Assembly: GCA_025201845.1 (NCBI GenBank)
Contig: MU604079.1
Span: 1 to 34,065, forward strand
Direction: 5' to 3'
Origin: Martensiomyces pterosporus
Lineage: Eukaryota; Kickxellomycota; Kickxellomycetes; Kickxellales; Kickxellaceae
DNA: 34,065 nt
The notes beneath the pieces are model-generated. The model was given only the letters and a program-made list of their open reading frames with translations, was not told the DNA's origin and searched no databases. Position numbers and translations under genes: made by a program. Shown piece by piece: positions 18,156 through 27,346 of the stretch; the stretch's first letter is position 1, and every line of letters starts with the position of its first letter.

Positions 18156-20181
18156 GGCGAAATAACTTTTAGCAAGTGGCAGATGCAAGCAGAAGCTGTG
18201 TGTTGCGAGCCCGGAGCGGTGTTGTGGAGACGGCTAGTCAAAGTAGCAAAAAAAGAAAAGGCCAAGCGAGGGTGCGGAAGATAGAGAGAAAGAGGGTGGT
18301 GGTGGAGGGGAGAAGGCTGCTGGGGCTTTAATAGGCGAGAAAAGGGTACGAGCCCTATCAGTTCTCCACAATGCGGGCCTCCTTCCTCTCCTGTCTGCCT
18401 GCATACCAGCATCCCGCTCGCTCCCACACTCAGTGTGAAAAGCATATGACAAAAACAGCTCATCAAGCGAAAGCCCGCCTGCGGGCGCGCATTCTACTCA
18501 GGCAGCCACGGAGCAGAAAAGCGGCAGGAAGGGGCGGGTGGGGCTCCCCGGGCTGCAACACCCCCATCGCGCACGCCAAAAAAATGCGCAACCGCACCAC
18601 ACTGGCCATCCACAGTGCCACATTGAGGATTTGCCTCTTCCGCAAGCCTCTTGCATCTTGAGGAGTGCGTCAAATGATGGCGCTCTGCGGCACCCGGGTA
18701 AGACAAGCGCTGGAGCAGTTACCATATGGACCTGCTTCCGTATTGAGGTGCGCTCCTGGGCACACACGGTGGGAGGCTTACGCGCCTGCTGCTTTGTGCG
18801 CACAAGGATGCCAATCCCATGCCTTCTTTTCATTTCGCCTCATTTCGCGCATCCGCCAAACGGCGCGGCGAAGAACGCAGCAGCGCTGGCGCTTCACATG
18901 AACCCATTGGGTAACTGGCTGGATCGCTGCGCCCAGCGAGTAACCGAGTACCCTGTGTGCTGGCTTTTGGGGCAGAATGAGCATCGATCTGTGGTGGTTG
19001 TTACTCGCTACGGGGTTTCCTGCAGCAACAGCACAAAGTTTCTCCAGCACCGCACACAGACAGACTAAAACCACTGTAGATGCGCTTGCTCCTGGAGAAA
19101 GAAGCATTTGCAGTGTGCGCGAAAAGCACGACGCACCCTAGTTTCTTGCATCTCGGCATCAGGAGATCATGTCATTGTGTGTAAGGGCAAGCGGTAGCGT
19201 GATGGTCTGTCGACCAAAACGGATGAAATCGCGTGGTATTCAGCATGCATCATGGCATGCAGCAGTGTTGTCAGCTATGCACCCCGGCGCCAAACCTTCA
19301 CTCTTCTCCATTTAGAACATGCTAGCGGCCTCTGCAGCCCGTTCCTGTTTTTGTTCCTAGTTGCATGTGTCCAGAAGGAGCAGCTTGGAACCAAAACAAG
19401 GTGGCTGCAGAAGCGCAGTTTTTACGCATTTTCCCACTACACGCTTGCAGGCAGGTGCTGCAGGAGCAAGCACGGTGACGACTGTCTCTCGCTATACGGA
19501 GGACTGGCTATGCACTGGATCTGCTACTGTTTGGACAGTTCTGGAAAAAACTAGGCTTTGCAGCTTCACCAGCTCTGCTTTTGTCGCTGCAACCCAGGCC
19601 CGCGCACGCGAGGCACCGGGTTCAAAGCCTTGTTGGGGATGCGCGGCAGTTACGCGGACTCCGCCTCGGACCCCTGCGAGGTACGGCCTCCTGGAGGCTG
19701 ATGCTCGCTCACGGGTGCTCTGTGGGCAGTCTGTCTGTGCTGCCGGATTGGGCCATGCGAAGCACTTGCTCCATAGTGTACAGTTCGCGTACCAACGCGT
19801 CCTAGAGCCATAGGCCCAGGATTGGTTCCGCTCCTCCCCCAACCCCCGTGGTTGCCTGCCAGCTGCTATGACGCGACTGGACTCCGCGCAATTGAGACTC
19901 CTTAGCTGTGCAGTCTCTTGTGCGGGCCATTCGCCAGGCCGGCAGCGCGACCCGGGGCGCAAGGGGGGACTGGAGGCTACTAGAAAAGCTCGAACCTGGG
20001 CTATTGCGACCGCATATTCCTAAGCAAGCCGTACCTTCGTGACTATGTTGCGTTGACGGGTGTGCTACTACCATGCGAGCGACACTCCCACTTTTTTTCC
20101 TTCATTTTTCGGTGCTGTGCACGAGGGCGTTTGTGTAAATACGAATGTGAATATCAGCAAAAGAGCGAAATTATTGCTGCC
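18156..20181. other. 2-kb interval without a supportable gene
   Basis: After the promoter of the 164-residue gene (to about 18335) nothing can be called with confidence. Several overlapping open frames of 100-176 codons occur on both strands (for example 18538-19068 plus, 19492-19962 minus). Their products are rich in Cys, His, Arg and Trp and have no domain, as expected from GC-rich non-coding DNA. Two motifs resemble the tRNA/pol III B box: GGTTCAAAGCC on the plus strand near 19619 and GGTTCGAGC on the minus strand near 19990. Neither has a matching acceptor stem or D arm, so no tRNA is called. An undetected structured RNA is possible between 19550 and 20050. Confidence 0.45.
18327..18333 (-). 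promoter_or_regulatory. TATA-like box of the 164-residue gene
   Basis: TATTAAA on the minus strand 172 bp before the ATG at 18155, followed by a CT-rich leader (reads as a GA-rich tract at 18275-18320 on the plus strand). Confidence 0.4.
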
Positions 20182-23100
20182 CTAAAGCCCCAGCTGCTCC
20201 AGCTGCGCGGCATACAGGCTACTAACAATGTCAAACCAGCGCGACTTGCCGTCCTTGCCGTTATCCAGCGTGAACGCCGTCATATCGTCGAGCTTCTTGA
20301 CAACGCCATCCAGACACAGGGACCACGCGTCCACGGGCTTCATCGCCACGGACTCCACCCTCCCGTCATCGCCCGTCTTTTTGAACCTCACCTGGACAAC
20401 GTCCTCTCGAGCAGGGGTTTCATACTGCACATACCTGACTTGCGCAACGCCCGTCAGCAGCGCATACACAACAACAACCCTGGCCCACGTCTTCTGGTCC
20501 GAGCCACAGAGCCTCAGCGTAAACATAGCCTCCGCCTTTCCAGCGTCCAGCCTGATCTCGTACTCGTGGCCCTCACTGATGGCACACACATCGACCTTTC
20601 CCTTCATGTCCACGGCGATCTTTGCTGTGTCCTCCAGCAAGTGTGGAGGGAGCGCAGCCAGACGCACCAAAACACCTGCACGCTGCCCAATGCTCGTTTT
20701 CTGCTTGTTGAACGATTCTGCCAAAAAGGTCGCCACTCGCTCGCTGACTCCCTTCGGTGGATGCACGATTGGCAAGATGCGCACGTCCCACATCACATCC
20801 ATCAGGTTCTCGGGCACACTGAACAGCCCCGATAATAGAGGCGCCACGGGGTCGTCGTTGCCATAGGCTGAGGCGCTGGCATCGCCAGTCTGCTGCTGCT
20901 GCTGCTGCTGACCATCAGCGTCCATCGACATAGACTTATCCATATCCTTCGTGGCGCTTTCTCCAGCACCGGCTTCTCCAGCATCGTCGCGCTTTACGCC
21001 AGTCTTCATGACAAACTCGCACCGCACAGAGCCTCGGGACCCAGTAAACCCAACAATCATCTGCTGCCTATCGACCAGGAGCTCGTCGACACTAAACAGC
21101 ATGACCGCATGCCTAGCCACACCACCACTCGTTGCGTGCACAAAGCTCTCCTGCGTCTTCACAATAGCAGACTCCAGCGAATCCAACACATGCACCGACT
21201 GCAAGATCCACTGCATCAGCGACCGCAGGATGGGGACCAGATGAGACTTGGAGCACAGAATGGCCGACGGCGGCAGTGGCACAAATGTCGGCGACTTCGC
21301 AGAGTATTGCTTATTGTTCAGCTCGCGGAATTTGAACAAGAACTGCTCAATCTTGGATGCATCAGGCCGCAATCTGTACATGTTGCGCTGGAACATGCGC
21401 ACCTTCTCTCCCGGCTCAAGCGCCATACAGGTGGCATCCAAGTCTGGGTGCCAGCCGCAATCGCTAAGCCTATTAGCGTCAGCCGACCCTTGCACATCGC
21501 CAGTGCCAGTGCTCAACGACGATGAGGATGACGACGAAGGTGCTGCTATATAGACATGACGCATCAGCGCAGACACGCCTTTCTCCAGCTTTTCCCAGTT
21601 GAGCTTGATGCTGCTCGACATGTTATTCAGCCACTCGGCAAACAGCGGGATGGGCTCCGTAGCTGCCGTAACCAAAGGTGCGGGCGGGGCCACCGAAGCG
21701 CCACCGTAAATCGTTGGCGGTCCAGCAAACGACCTGGCAGCAGCAACCACGTCAGACAAATGGAGCAGGTCGTTCGACACCAGGCGCAAGTCGACCACAT
21801 AGCGCGAGTTGAACACCAGCCTAATGTTGTCTGCCGCTGTGTACATGTGCATGACGTTCAAATCCGCCACGGACTCGAATGCCTGTCTGATATAGTTGTG
21901 TGCATACACCAGACGACGCAGTACCAGGTGCGACTGGTCCTCCATAGGCAGGGCACGCTCGCCAGCCGCGCGGGCAGCCTCGTCCTTGTTCTCGGCATTT
22001 GGCAAGCGATCCGGCGTGGGCGCTGCCTTGCTGCTTCGAGTGGACACGTCCATCTCATCACCGTCGAGCAAGCCCTCAAACTTGAGCTGAATCAGGGAGT
22101 CCTTAGATCCAAGTTGGAGCGAGGGCAGCAGAGACTGGATGCTGGCTTGCGACGAGATCGAGCTGACAACATGGTGAATAGGCATCAGCTGCACGATGAT
22201 AGAGAGCGCTGCTAGGGGATTTCCGGTCAGATTGATCCTCGCCTGCAGCGTGCGCAGCCAGCGAGACAAGCTGGTCGACAACTCGAATCCAACATTCTTG
22301 GCGCCCATCTTGTGAGCACGCAGGTGCTCTTCATGACCCAGGTTGCGCTCTACGGCCTCCTGTGCCGATCTTCCGGTATGCGAGAACACCCACGGCCAAG
22401 TGGAGGCAATGCGTATAATTTGGCTGGTCTTCGGATCAACCTCAGCCAACGTCAGATGGAACGACAAGTCATTGCCTCCCGAGTCCTGGTAGCCCGGCGG
22501 GTAGAGCGACTTGTCCCTATCGTCGTTAGCAAACGGATAAGGCACCCTGCACGATATAGACAGGAAGCACGAGTTGACGCACTGGATGACAAGCTCCGTC
22601 GACTGGTGGCCACGCCAAGACCCAAGCATGTTTGCAACTGCTGCCGTGTATGGCCCCGCATTGAACGGGTAGTATGCCGTTGTCGATGCGAGCACACGGC
22701 GGAAAGTACGCTGCTCCCACACATACAGCTGGCGCGCGATGTGCATCATCAGGTGGTGCTCCGACCAGTCCCTGATCAGACACTGCAGGGCGCGGCCCAC
22801 TTGCTTATACGCAAGCACCATCTTGCTATACCCGCCCTTGCTCCGTCCAGATTCCTTCCTCTCATCTGCCGCAGCTGTAGCTCCCGCTGCTGACGATGAC
22901 GATGAGGTGTCGTTGCTGCGGTGGTATCCACCATCGGCCGCTGCGTGTGCTCCAAAATATACCGTGTCTGCATGCGCCTGAGCCACTAGCGCCGGCAATC
23001 CGTCGAGGGCTACAGGGATCGAAGCAATGACCTGGCAAGGGATCACATGGCGACCGATGAACGGCTGGTTTGCGCCGTGCTGGACAGACTGTCCGTCAAT

Positions 23101-26100
23101 CCTGTCCCCTGCAGTACGGCCGCCAACCGGGGCCCCGCTGTTAGACAAAGGCGTGTACAGCGAGCGCGAGCGGTCAACAAACGGCACATTCCCTTCGGCC
23201 ATCTTAGCAAACGCCGCCTGCCTGTGCTGGTCAACACGCGTCGACGGCGAAAGATCAGCGCGCAGCGACGGGTCCAGCTCATCCGATGCAATGCGGATGG
23301 ACACCATGCGCCGGGCCTCATCCGGCAGCACGCCCTGGTTGGCGACGTTCCAGTTGATCGGCGATGCACGCATCAGGCCAGCAATAGGGATATACAAAAT
23401 AGGAACCTGCTCATCCAGTTCGTAAAGACCCATCTTGTCGAGCCCAACAACAGACAGCTCCTTTGACACTGCGGCTCTGTGTCCATGAGGAGAGGTTGAG
23501 AACGACGGGATCCGGAAGCTGTAGGGGATGTGCCATCTGGTGAGCTGGGTTTGAAGAAGGCGCAGTGCAAGCCGAGCGCGGCACGTGGAGGCAAGTGCAT
23601 TGAGGTAGTCAAGCGTGATGCTCGTCCTTCCCGAGAGCATTGCATCCACCCTTTCAGTAACATCACGCTCGCTGCTGCTAATCGTGCTTGCACCGGCTTT
23701 GGCAGGCTGGCCCTTAGTACTGCCCTCTGTTGTGTCGCGGTTGCGCTTGCTGCCCGTTGCATCTGACGATCGATTAGCAAAGATGGTTGGGTCTAACGCC
23801 TTCTCAGCCAACAGCCTGCGAGCAACCGACGAGAACAGCCTGTCAACCTGGAGCGAAATGACCTGCGCAACCACATACATCAGGGGGTCCGTTGGATGCG
23901 GGTTGAGCAAAACAAGCCTGAACCGCAGGCGGTCCGTCATTGCCACCATCAGATACCACTCGCCCTTGCCCTGCCTTCCAGCCGCAGAGCCCATGGCAGG
24001 GTCACTATACTCCTCAACGCCCTCAGTGCCTTCGATCTTATAGAACCGGATTCTATTCAGCGGCTGGTCGACGCCGGCCACATCGCGTGTAAGAGCATCG
24101 GCCTCTTGCTGAGACACACGCAAGGGGAAATTCGCTGCAACGGCAGCTGCTGACGAGGAGCCCTGCTGCTGCATACCCGGTGCACCGCTAAGAGCAGATG
24201 GAGTCATTGCAGGCGACGAAACGCCGATGTGTCCCAGGCCCCCCATATGAGGCGTTCCCTGAGAGCCAGCACCGCTCAGCTGGGCGCTCGTTTTTGTGCC
24301 GACACCTGACGCCACAAGAGTGCTGGTTCCAGGGTGGTGGTGTCCATGAGGACCAGCAGATAGCTCGGCACGCTTACATATGCCCGACAGTACAAATCCA
24401 GGCAGTGAGGGAGCAACAGAACACTGTGCACTCAGTGAGCGCAGCCCAAGCGACCTGAACGACAAACTGTCCAAGTCGGCCAAAGCCAAGCTCGAGCGCA
24501 TATCAACCAAAAGATCAGCCAGGCGCCAGGGACTGCGGTTCAGCTGGTCTGCAAGCTGGCTGATCATTGTCTCACTCAGTGATGCACTCACAGAGACAAC
24601 CTCGGACGCACGCACCACCAGGCGACCCGTATACGCATCAACGGTGATGTCCACCGCGCCCTCGTTCTGGCGATACCATGCACGCAGCTTGGGCACAGCG
24701 GTAGCCAGATCCGCCTCCTCCTTGGTCAGGTCCTGCTCCTCCTTTGCTGCTCCTGACGCAGCGACATACAGTAGCTCTACAGCACCCTCGTCAAACAGCC
24801 CAGATGCGACCACTGATGCATTCAATGCCTGCAGTACATCGCGCGAGTGCTGCCAAGTGACTTGTCTTAGCAGCTTTTCCGTGTTCACAGTCTCTGCATC
24901 CAACACAAGGCCAGCACCGCTGCTGTCTGCTGCTTCTGGGTCCGACGCCATCTCGCTAGCCTGTGAAACAGTGCGTGTCCACACCTTTGCCGCTGCAAGA
25001 CCCGACTGCGCGGTCCAAGTGACATTGAGCCCGACCTTTGGGATCAAGTTCCGTCTGTCCCGCTCGATGCGCAAGAATTCGCCCCTTTCAGCATTGGCGT
25101 TGTCTCGTGGCAATGCCTCTAGTGCATCAGGGCCCTCGACTGCCGAGGCATGGATTGGTCTAGGAACAGGCAGCGGGCACAGGCGGAAAACGATCGAGTT
25201 GCCACGCAGAGTGCTGGCTGCCTGGTGCCCACCTTCTTTCGCCGAGCCATTTGCTGCTGCCGCTGAGCCAGTGTTATCGGAAAGCATCGGGGCATTGGCA
25301 GGTACACTTGTGTGCGCTGAAGACGCCGCTCTGGGTGAGGTCCAGTACCTCAAGGTTAGCACCGAGCGGTCGGGGCTCATTTCAATCTGCAGCAGGCTCT
25401 CCCACCGAGTGCGCTTGAGAACAGCAGCCTGCTTGACGATGGTCTCCAGGAAGATTGTAAGGCTCTGCATGTGCAGATAGTCGTAGAGTCTGGCCAGCTG
25501 GGGTGGGTGCACACTGCCAGTGCCTGAGCTGCTACTACTGTCCTTCACCAAAGATGTTTGCTGAGAGGCTGTGTCGTTGGCGGGCTGGGCATCCACGATA
25601 GGCCCGTCTGGAAGTAGGAGCTGGGCCTGGCATTGCTGTGCCAGCTCTGCCATCTGCCGCGAATCCAGACGGATCTGCTGCTCGTCAGGGAGAGACTTGT
25701 CGCAAGCAACTAGCACTCGAACGCCGACGACATGCCAGGGAATGTTTGGCGTGTACTGCAAAAGCGTCAGTGTAACCTCAAACTCTCGGTCCACAGTGAA
25801 GGTGATGCGTCCGCCCGAGATCTTGTAGCGGCGCATAGCAAGAGGGATAGGTTCGCCCCGCAAAATGCGACCACGGATAATATCGTTGATTGCCGAAAGC
25901 GTTTGCTTGACTTGCGTCCTTGTCAGCTTTTGTGGCGGCGCAAACGTCTCCTTGATAACCGATGGTAGTCGCTGGTATGTGCCGGTAGTTAACACGTCAA
26001 CTGCATTGCTCACATCGTAGTTCCTTACTCTTGCCTGCGGCAGAGACAAGTAGGTGGCATACAGCCCATCGACAGACCGCGTAAAGTACTCGTTCTGCGA

Positions 26101-26769
26101 CTGCAGGTACGCAATGACGTTCTGGCATTTCTGTATCTGGGGTGCGTTTTGTGCCCAGCGAACCAAAACAAGGAGCTTGGTCAGCTGCTCGCGCATGTGG
26201 CAGGCGTATTTGAGTATCTCTTCGCGGCGACTGGACTCAGTGCGGCTGGGGAGTGTTTCTACCAGCGTGACCAGCTCAGTGTACGCAAACGTGACCATGC
26301 GGCTAACGATTAGGCTCAGTGGGATCATATCGACCGTGACTTGGGGCAGATCCTCAACCTCGGACTCTTCTCCGTCTGACCCACTGGCTCCGCCACTCCC
26401 ACTGTCGCTGCTGCTGTCTCCATTGCCGCCGCCATTGCCGTTCTGGCCAGGTCGGTCTCCAGAACGACCACCCATACCACTGCTGTCACTGTCTGGGTTG
26501 CCGTTGCTCCTGCTTTCCCTGTTGGGCAGCATCTGCTGGCCCTGCTGTTGCTGGTACCCATGGCCGCCGCTGCCAGCACCATCGCTGCCACTGTTTTCAG
26601 CAAGACGGTGCTCGCCGTTGGCGTCCATGCTCGGCGGGCTCGTTTGCTGCTGCTGCTGACTGCCCATATAGCCATCGGTTGGAGTTGGCGTCCCAGGGAC
26701 CTGCGTACGTCCAGGAGTGTCCGAAGAGGAGAGCGGCTGCGAAGGTACGCGCTGAATAGTCGACCACAT
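20182..26769 (-). CDS. MED14: Mediator complex subunit 14 (MED14/Rgr1), very long
   Basis: A single open frame of 2195 codons. Residues about 142-340 match the MED14 N-terminal region: VTVDMIPLSLIVSRMVTFAYTEL, then helical segments including REQLTKLLVLVRWA and the NYDVSNAVDVLTTGTYQRLP motif. MED14 is the backbone that joins the head, middle and tail of Mediator and contacts RNA polymerase II in the nucleus. The first 140 residues are Gln/Gly/Ser-rich and disordered, ending in an acidic stretch. Further Ser/Ala/Gly-rich insertions are scattered through the tail-binding region, and a (CAG)7-type Gln run lies near residue 1954 (20890-20910). Yeast Rgr1 has about 1,080 residues and human MED14 about 1,450, so this one is unusually long. 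No splice signal is needed. The start at 26769 is the first ATG. Confidence 0.93.
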   Translation of the reverse strand: MWSTIQRVPSQPLSSSDTPGRTQVPGTPTPTDGYMGSQQQQQTSPPSMDANGEHRLAENSGSDGAGSGGHGYQQQQGQQMLPNRESRSNGNPDSDSSGMGGRSGDRPGQNGNGGGNGDSSSDSGSGGASGSDGEESEVEDLPQVTVDMIPLSLIVSRMVTFAYTELVTLVETLPSRTESSRREEILKYACHMREQLTKLLVLVRWAQNAPQIQKCQNVIAYLQSQNEYFTRSVDGLYATYLSLPQARVRNYDVSNAVDVLTTGTYQRLPSVIKETFAPPQKLTRTQVKQTLSAINDIIRGRILRGEPIPLAMRRYKISGGRITFTVDREFEVTLTLLQYTPNIPWHVVGVRVLVACDKSLPDEQQIRLDSRQMAELAQQCQAQLLLPDGPIVDAQPANDTASQQTSLVKDSSSSSGTGSVHPPQLARLYDYLHMQSLTIFLETIVKQAAVLKRTRWESLLQIEMSPDRSVLTLRYWTSPRAASSAHTSVPANAPMLSDNTGSAAAANGSAKEGGHQAASTLRGNSIVFRLCPLPVPRPIHASAVEGPDALEALPRDNANAERGEFLRIERDRRNLIPKVGLNVTWTAQSGLAAAKVWTRTVSQASEMASDPEAADSSGAGLVLDAETVNTEKLLRQVTWQHSRDVLQALNASVVASGLFDEGAVELLYVAASGAAKEEQDLTKEEADLATAVPKLRAWYRQNEGAVDITVDAYTGRLVVRASEVVSVSASLSETMISQLADQLNRSPWRLADLLVDMRSSLALADLDSLSFRSLGLRSLSAQCSVAPSLPGFVLSGICKRAELSAGPHGHHHPGTSTLVASGVGTKTSAQLSGAGSQGTPHMGGLGHIGVSSPAMTPSALSGAPGMQQQGSSSAAAVAANFPLRVSQQEADALTRDVAGVDQPLNRIRFYKIEGTEGVEEYSDPAMGSAAGRQGKGEWYLMVAMTDRLRFRLVLLNPHPTDPLMYVVAQVISLQVDRLFSSVARRLLAEKALDPTIFANRSSDATGSKRNRDTTEGSTKGQPAKAGASTISSSERDVTERVDAMLSGRTSITLDYLNALASTCRARLALRLLQTQLTRWHIPYSFRIPSFSTSPHGHRAAVSKELSVVGLDKMGLYELDEQVPILYIPIAGLMRASPINWNVANQGVLPDEARRMVSIRIASDELDPSLRADLSPSTRVDQHRQAAFAKMAEGNVPFVDRSRSLYTPLSNSGAPVGGRTAGDRIDGQSVQHGANQPFIGRHVIPCQVIASIPVALDGLPALVAQAHADTVYFGAHAAADGGYHRSNDTSSSSSAAGATAAADERKESGRSKGGYSKMVLAYKQVGRALQCLIRDWSEHHLMMHIARQLYVWEQRTFRRVLASTTAYYPFNAGPYTAAVANMLGSWRGHQSTELVIQCVNSCFLSISCRVPYPFANDDRDKSLYPPGYQDSGGNDLSFHLTLAEVDPKTSQIIRIASTWPWVFSHTGRSAQEAVERNLGHEEHLRAHKMGAKNVGFELSTSLSRWLRTLQARINLTGNPLAALSIIVQLMPIHHVVSSISSQASIQSLLPSLQLGSKDSLIQLKFEGLLDGDEMDVSTRSSKAAPTPDRLPNAENKDEAARAAGERALPMEDQSHLVLRRLVYAHNYIRQAFESVADLNVMHMYTAADNIRLVFNSRYVVDLRLVSNDLLHLSDVVAAARSFAGPPTIYGGASVAPPAPLVTAATEPIPLFAEWLNNMSSSIKLNWEKLEKGVSALMRHVYIAAPSSSSSSSLSTGTGDVQGSADANRLSDCGWHPDLDATCMALEPGEKVRMFQRNMYRLRPDASKIEQFLFKFRELNNKQYSAKSPTFVPLPPSAILCSKSHLVPILRSLMQWILQSVHVLDSLESAIVKTQESFVHATSGGVARHAVMLFSVDELLVDRQQMIVGFTGSRGSVRCEFVMKTGVKRDDAGEAGAGESATKDMDKSMSMDADGQQQQQQQTGDASASAYGNDDPVAPLLSGLFSVPENLMDVMWDVRILPIVHPPKGVSERVATFLAESFNKQKTSIGQRAGVLVRLAALPPHLLEDTAKIAVDMKGKVDVCAISEGHEYEIRLDAGKAEAMFTLRLCGSDQKTWARVVVVYALLTGVAQVRYVQYETPAREDVVQVRFKKTGDDGRVESVAMKPVDAWSLCLDGVVKKLDDMTAFTLDNGKDGKSRWFDIVSSLYAAQLEQLGL
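20890..20910 (-). repeat. (CAG)7 triplet run in MED14
   Basis: Seven perfect CTG units on the plus strand, read as seven Gln codons in MED14. Flanked by disordered Asp/Ser/Ala-rich sequence. Probably length-variable. Confidence 0.95.
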
Positions 26770-27346
26770 TGTGCGTTTTTAAGCTTTTTCCTGGCTCGCT
26801 TCCCTTTGCGCTTAGCAAGTTGGCTGCCAGATAGCAGGAAAGGGCAAAGAAGCTCGAGTGTCGAGACGTGCGTCTCAAAGTCCTGTTTTCGTGTTTATTC
26901 CAGGTGATTGAGATGTACGAATAGGAGCGTAAAATCGCGCTGATTGCTAATGGCTGTGTCACTTGGCTTGCTCCGCCTTTCGAACCGCAAACGACTCTCT
27001 AGCCGGACAAGATAATAACGACAAGATAATATAGAATAATAATAATAAAGCAAAGAGAAATCGGAAAGGCGAATTTCAAGCAGGCGCCGAAAAAGAAAGC
27101 GCCAAAAGGGACGCAGGAGCGATGCGCATTTTCACCTCGCACAGTCCCCGACGCGACTGTCCACGTGATAACCACCTAGCACCCTAATGCCAGTATTTGC
27201 AGATGAAGTTTTCAGCCACGCTCTCAGCTGGCAAAAATTGCCATGCTCATTCTCTTGGACAAACTCTGCAAAGTTTGCTTCCTCCTGTCTCCGCTTTGCC
27301 ATTTGGTTTTGTTCGCTTTTTATTCTTTGTGCCAGCTCGAGTCATT
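26770..27346. promoter_or_regulatory. Divergent promoter: MED14 / Tpa1
   Basis: These 577 bp lie between two genes transcribed away from each other. They contain an AT-rich AATAATAATAATAAA stretch (about 27035-27049), a CACGTG E-box at 27162-27167, and a pyrimidine-rich tract just before the Tpa1 ATG. No clear TATA box. Shared control of a Mediator subunit and a translation-linked hydroxylase would be plausible but is not shown. Confidence 0.45.

Noticed and set aside
19600..19650. Possible tRNA T arm (GGGTTCAAAGCC)
   Set aside because: The seven bases after the T arm have no complementary acceptor strand upstream, and no D arm or anticodon stem can be drawn.
19960..20010. Minus-strand GGTTCGAGC as tRNA
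   Set aside because: The presumed T stem does not pair and no acceptor stem is found.
24380..25480. 366-codon plus-strand ORF opposite MED14
   Set aside because: It is the antisense shadow of a long, domain-bearing gene; its product is a Ser/Ala/Arg-rich string without domain.
27203..27346. Upstream ATG extending Tpa1 by 48 residues
   Set aside because: The extension is pyrimidine-rich leader coding a hydrophobic stretch that would act as a membrane signal, unlike any nuclear/cytosolic member of this family.
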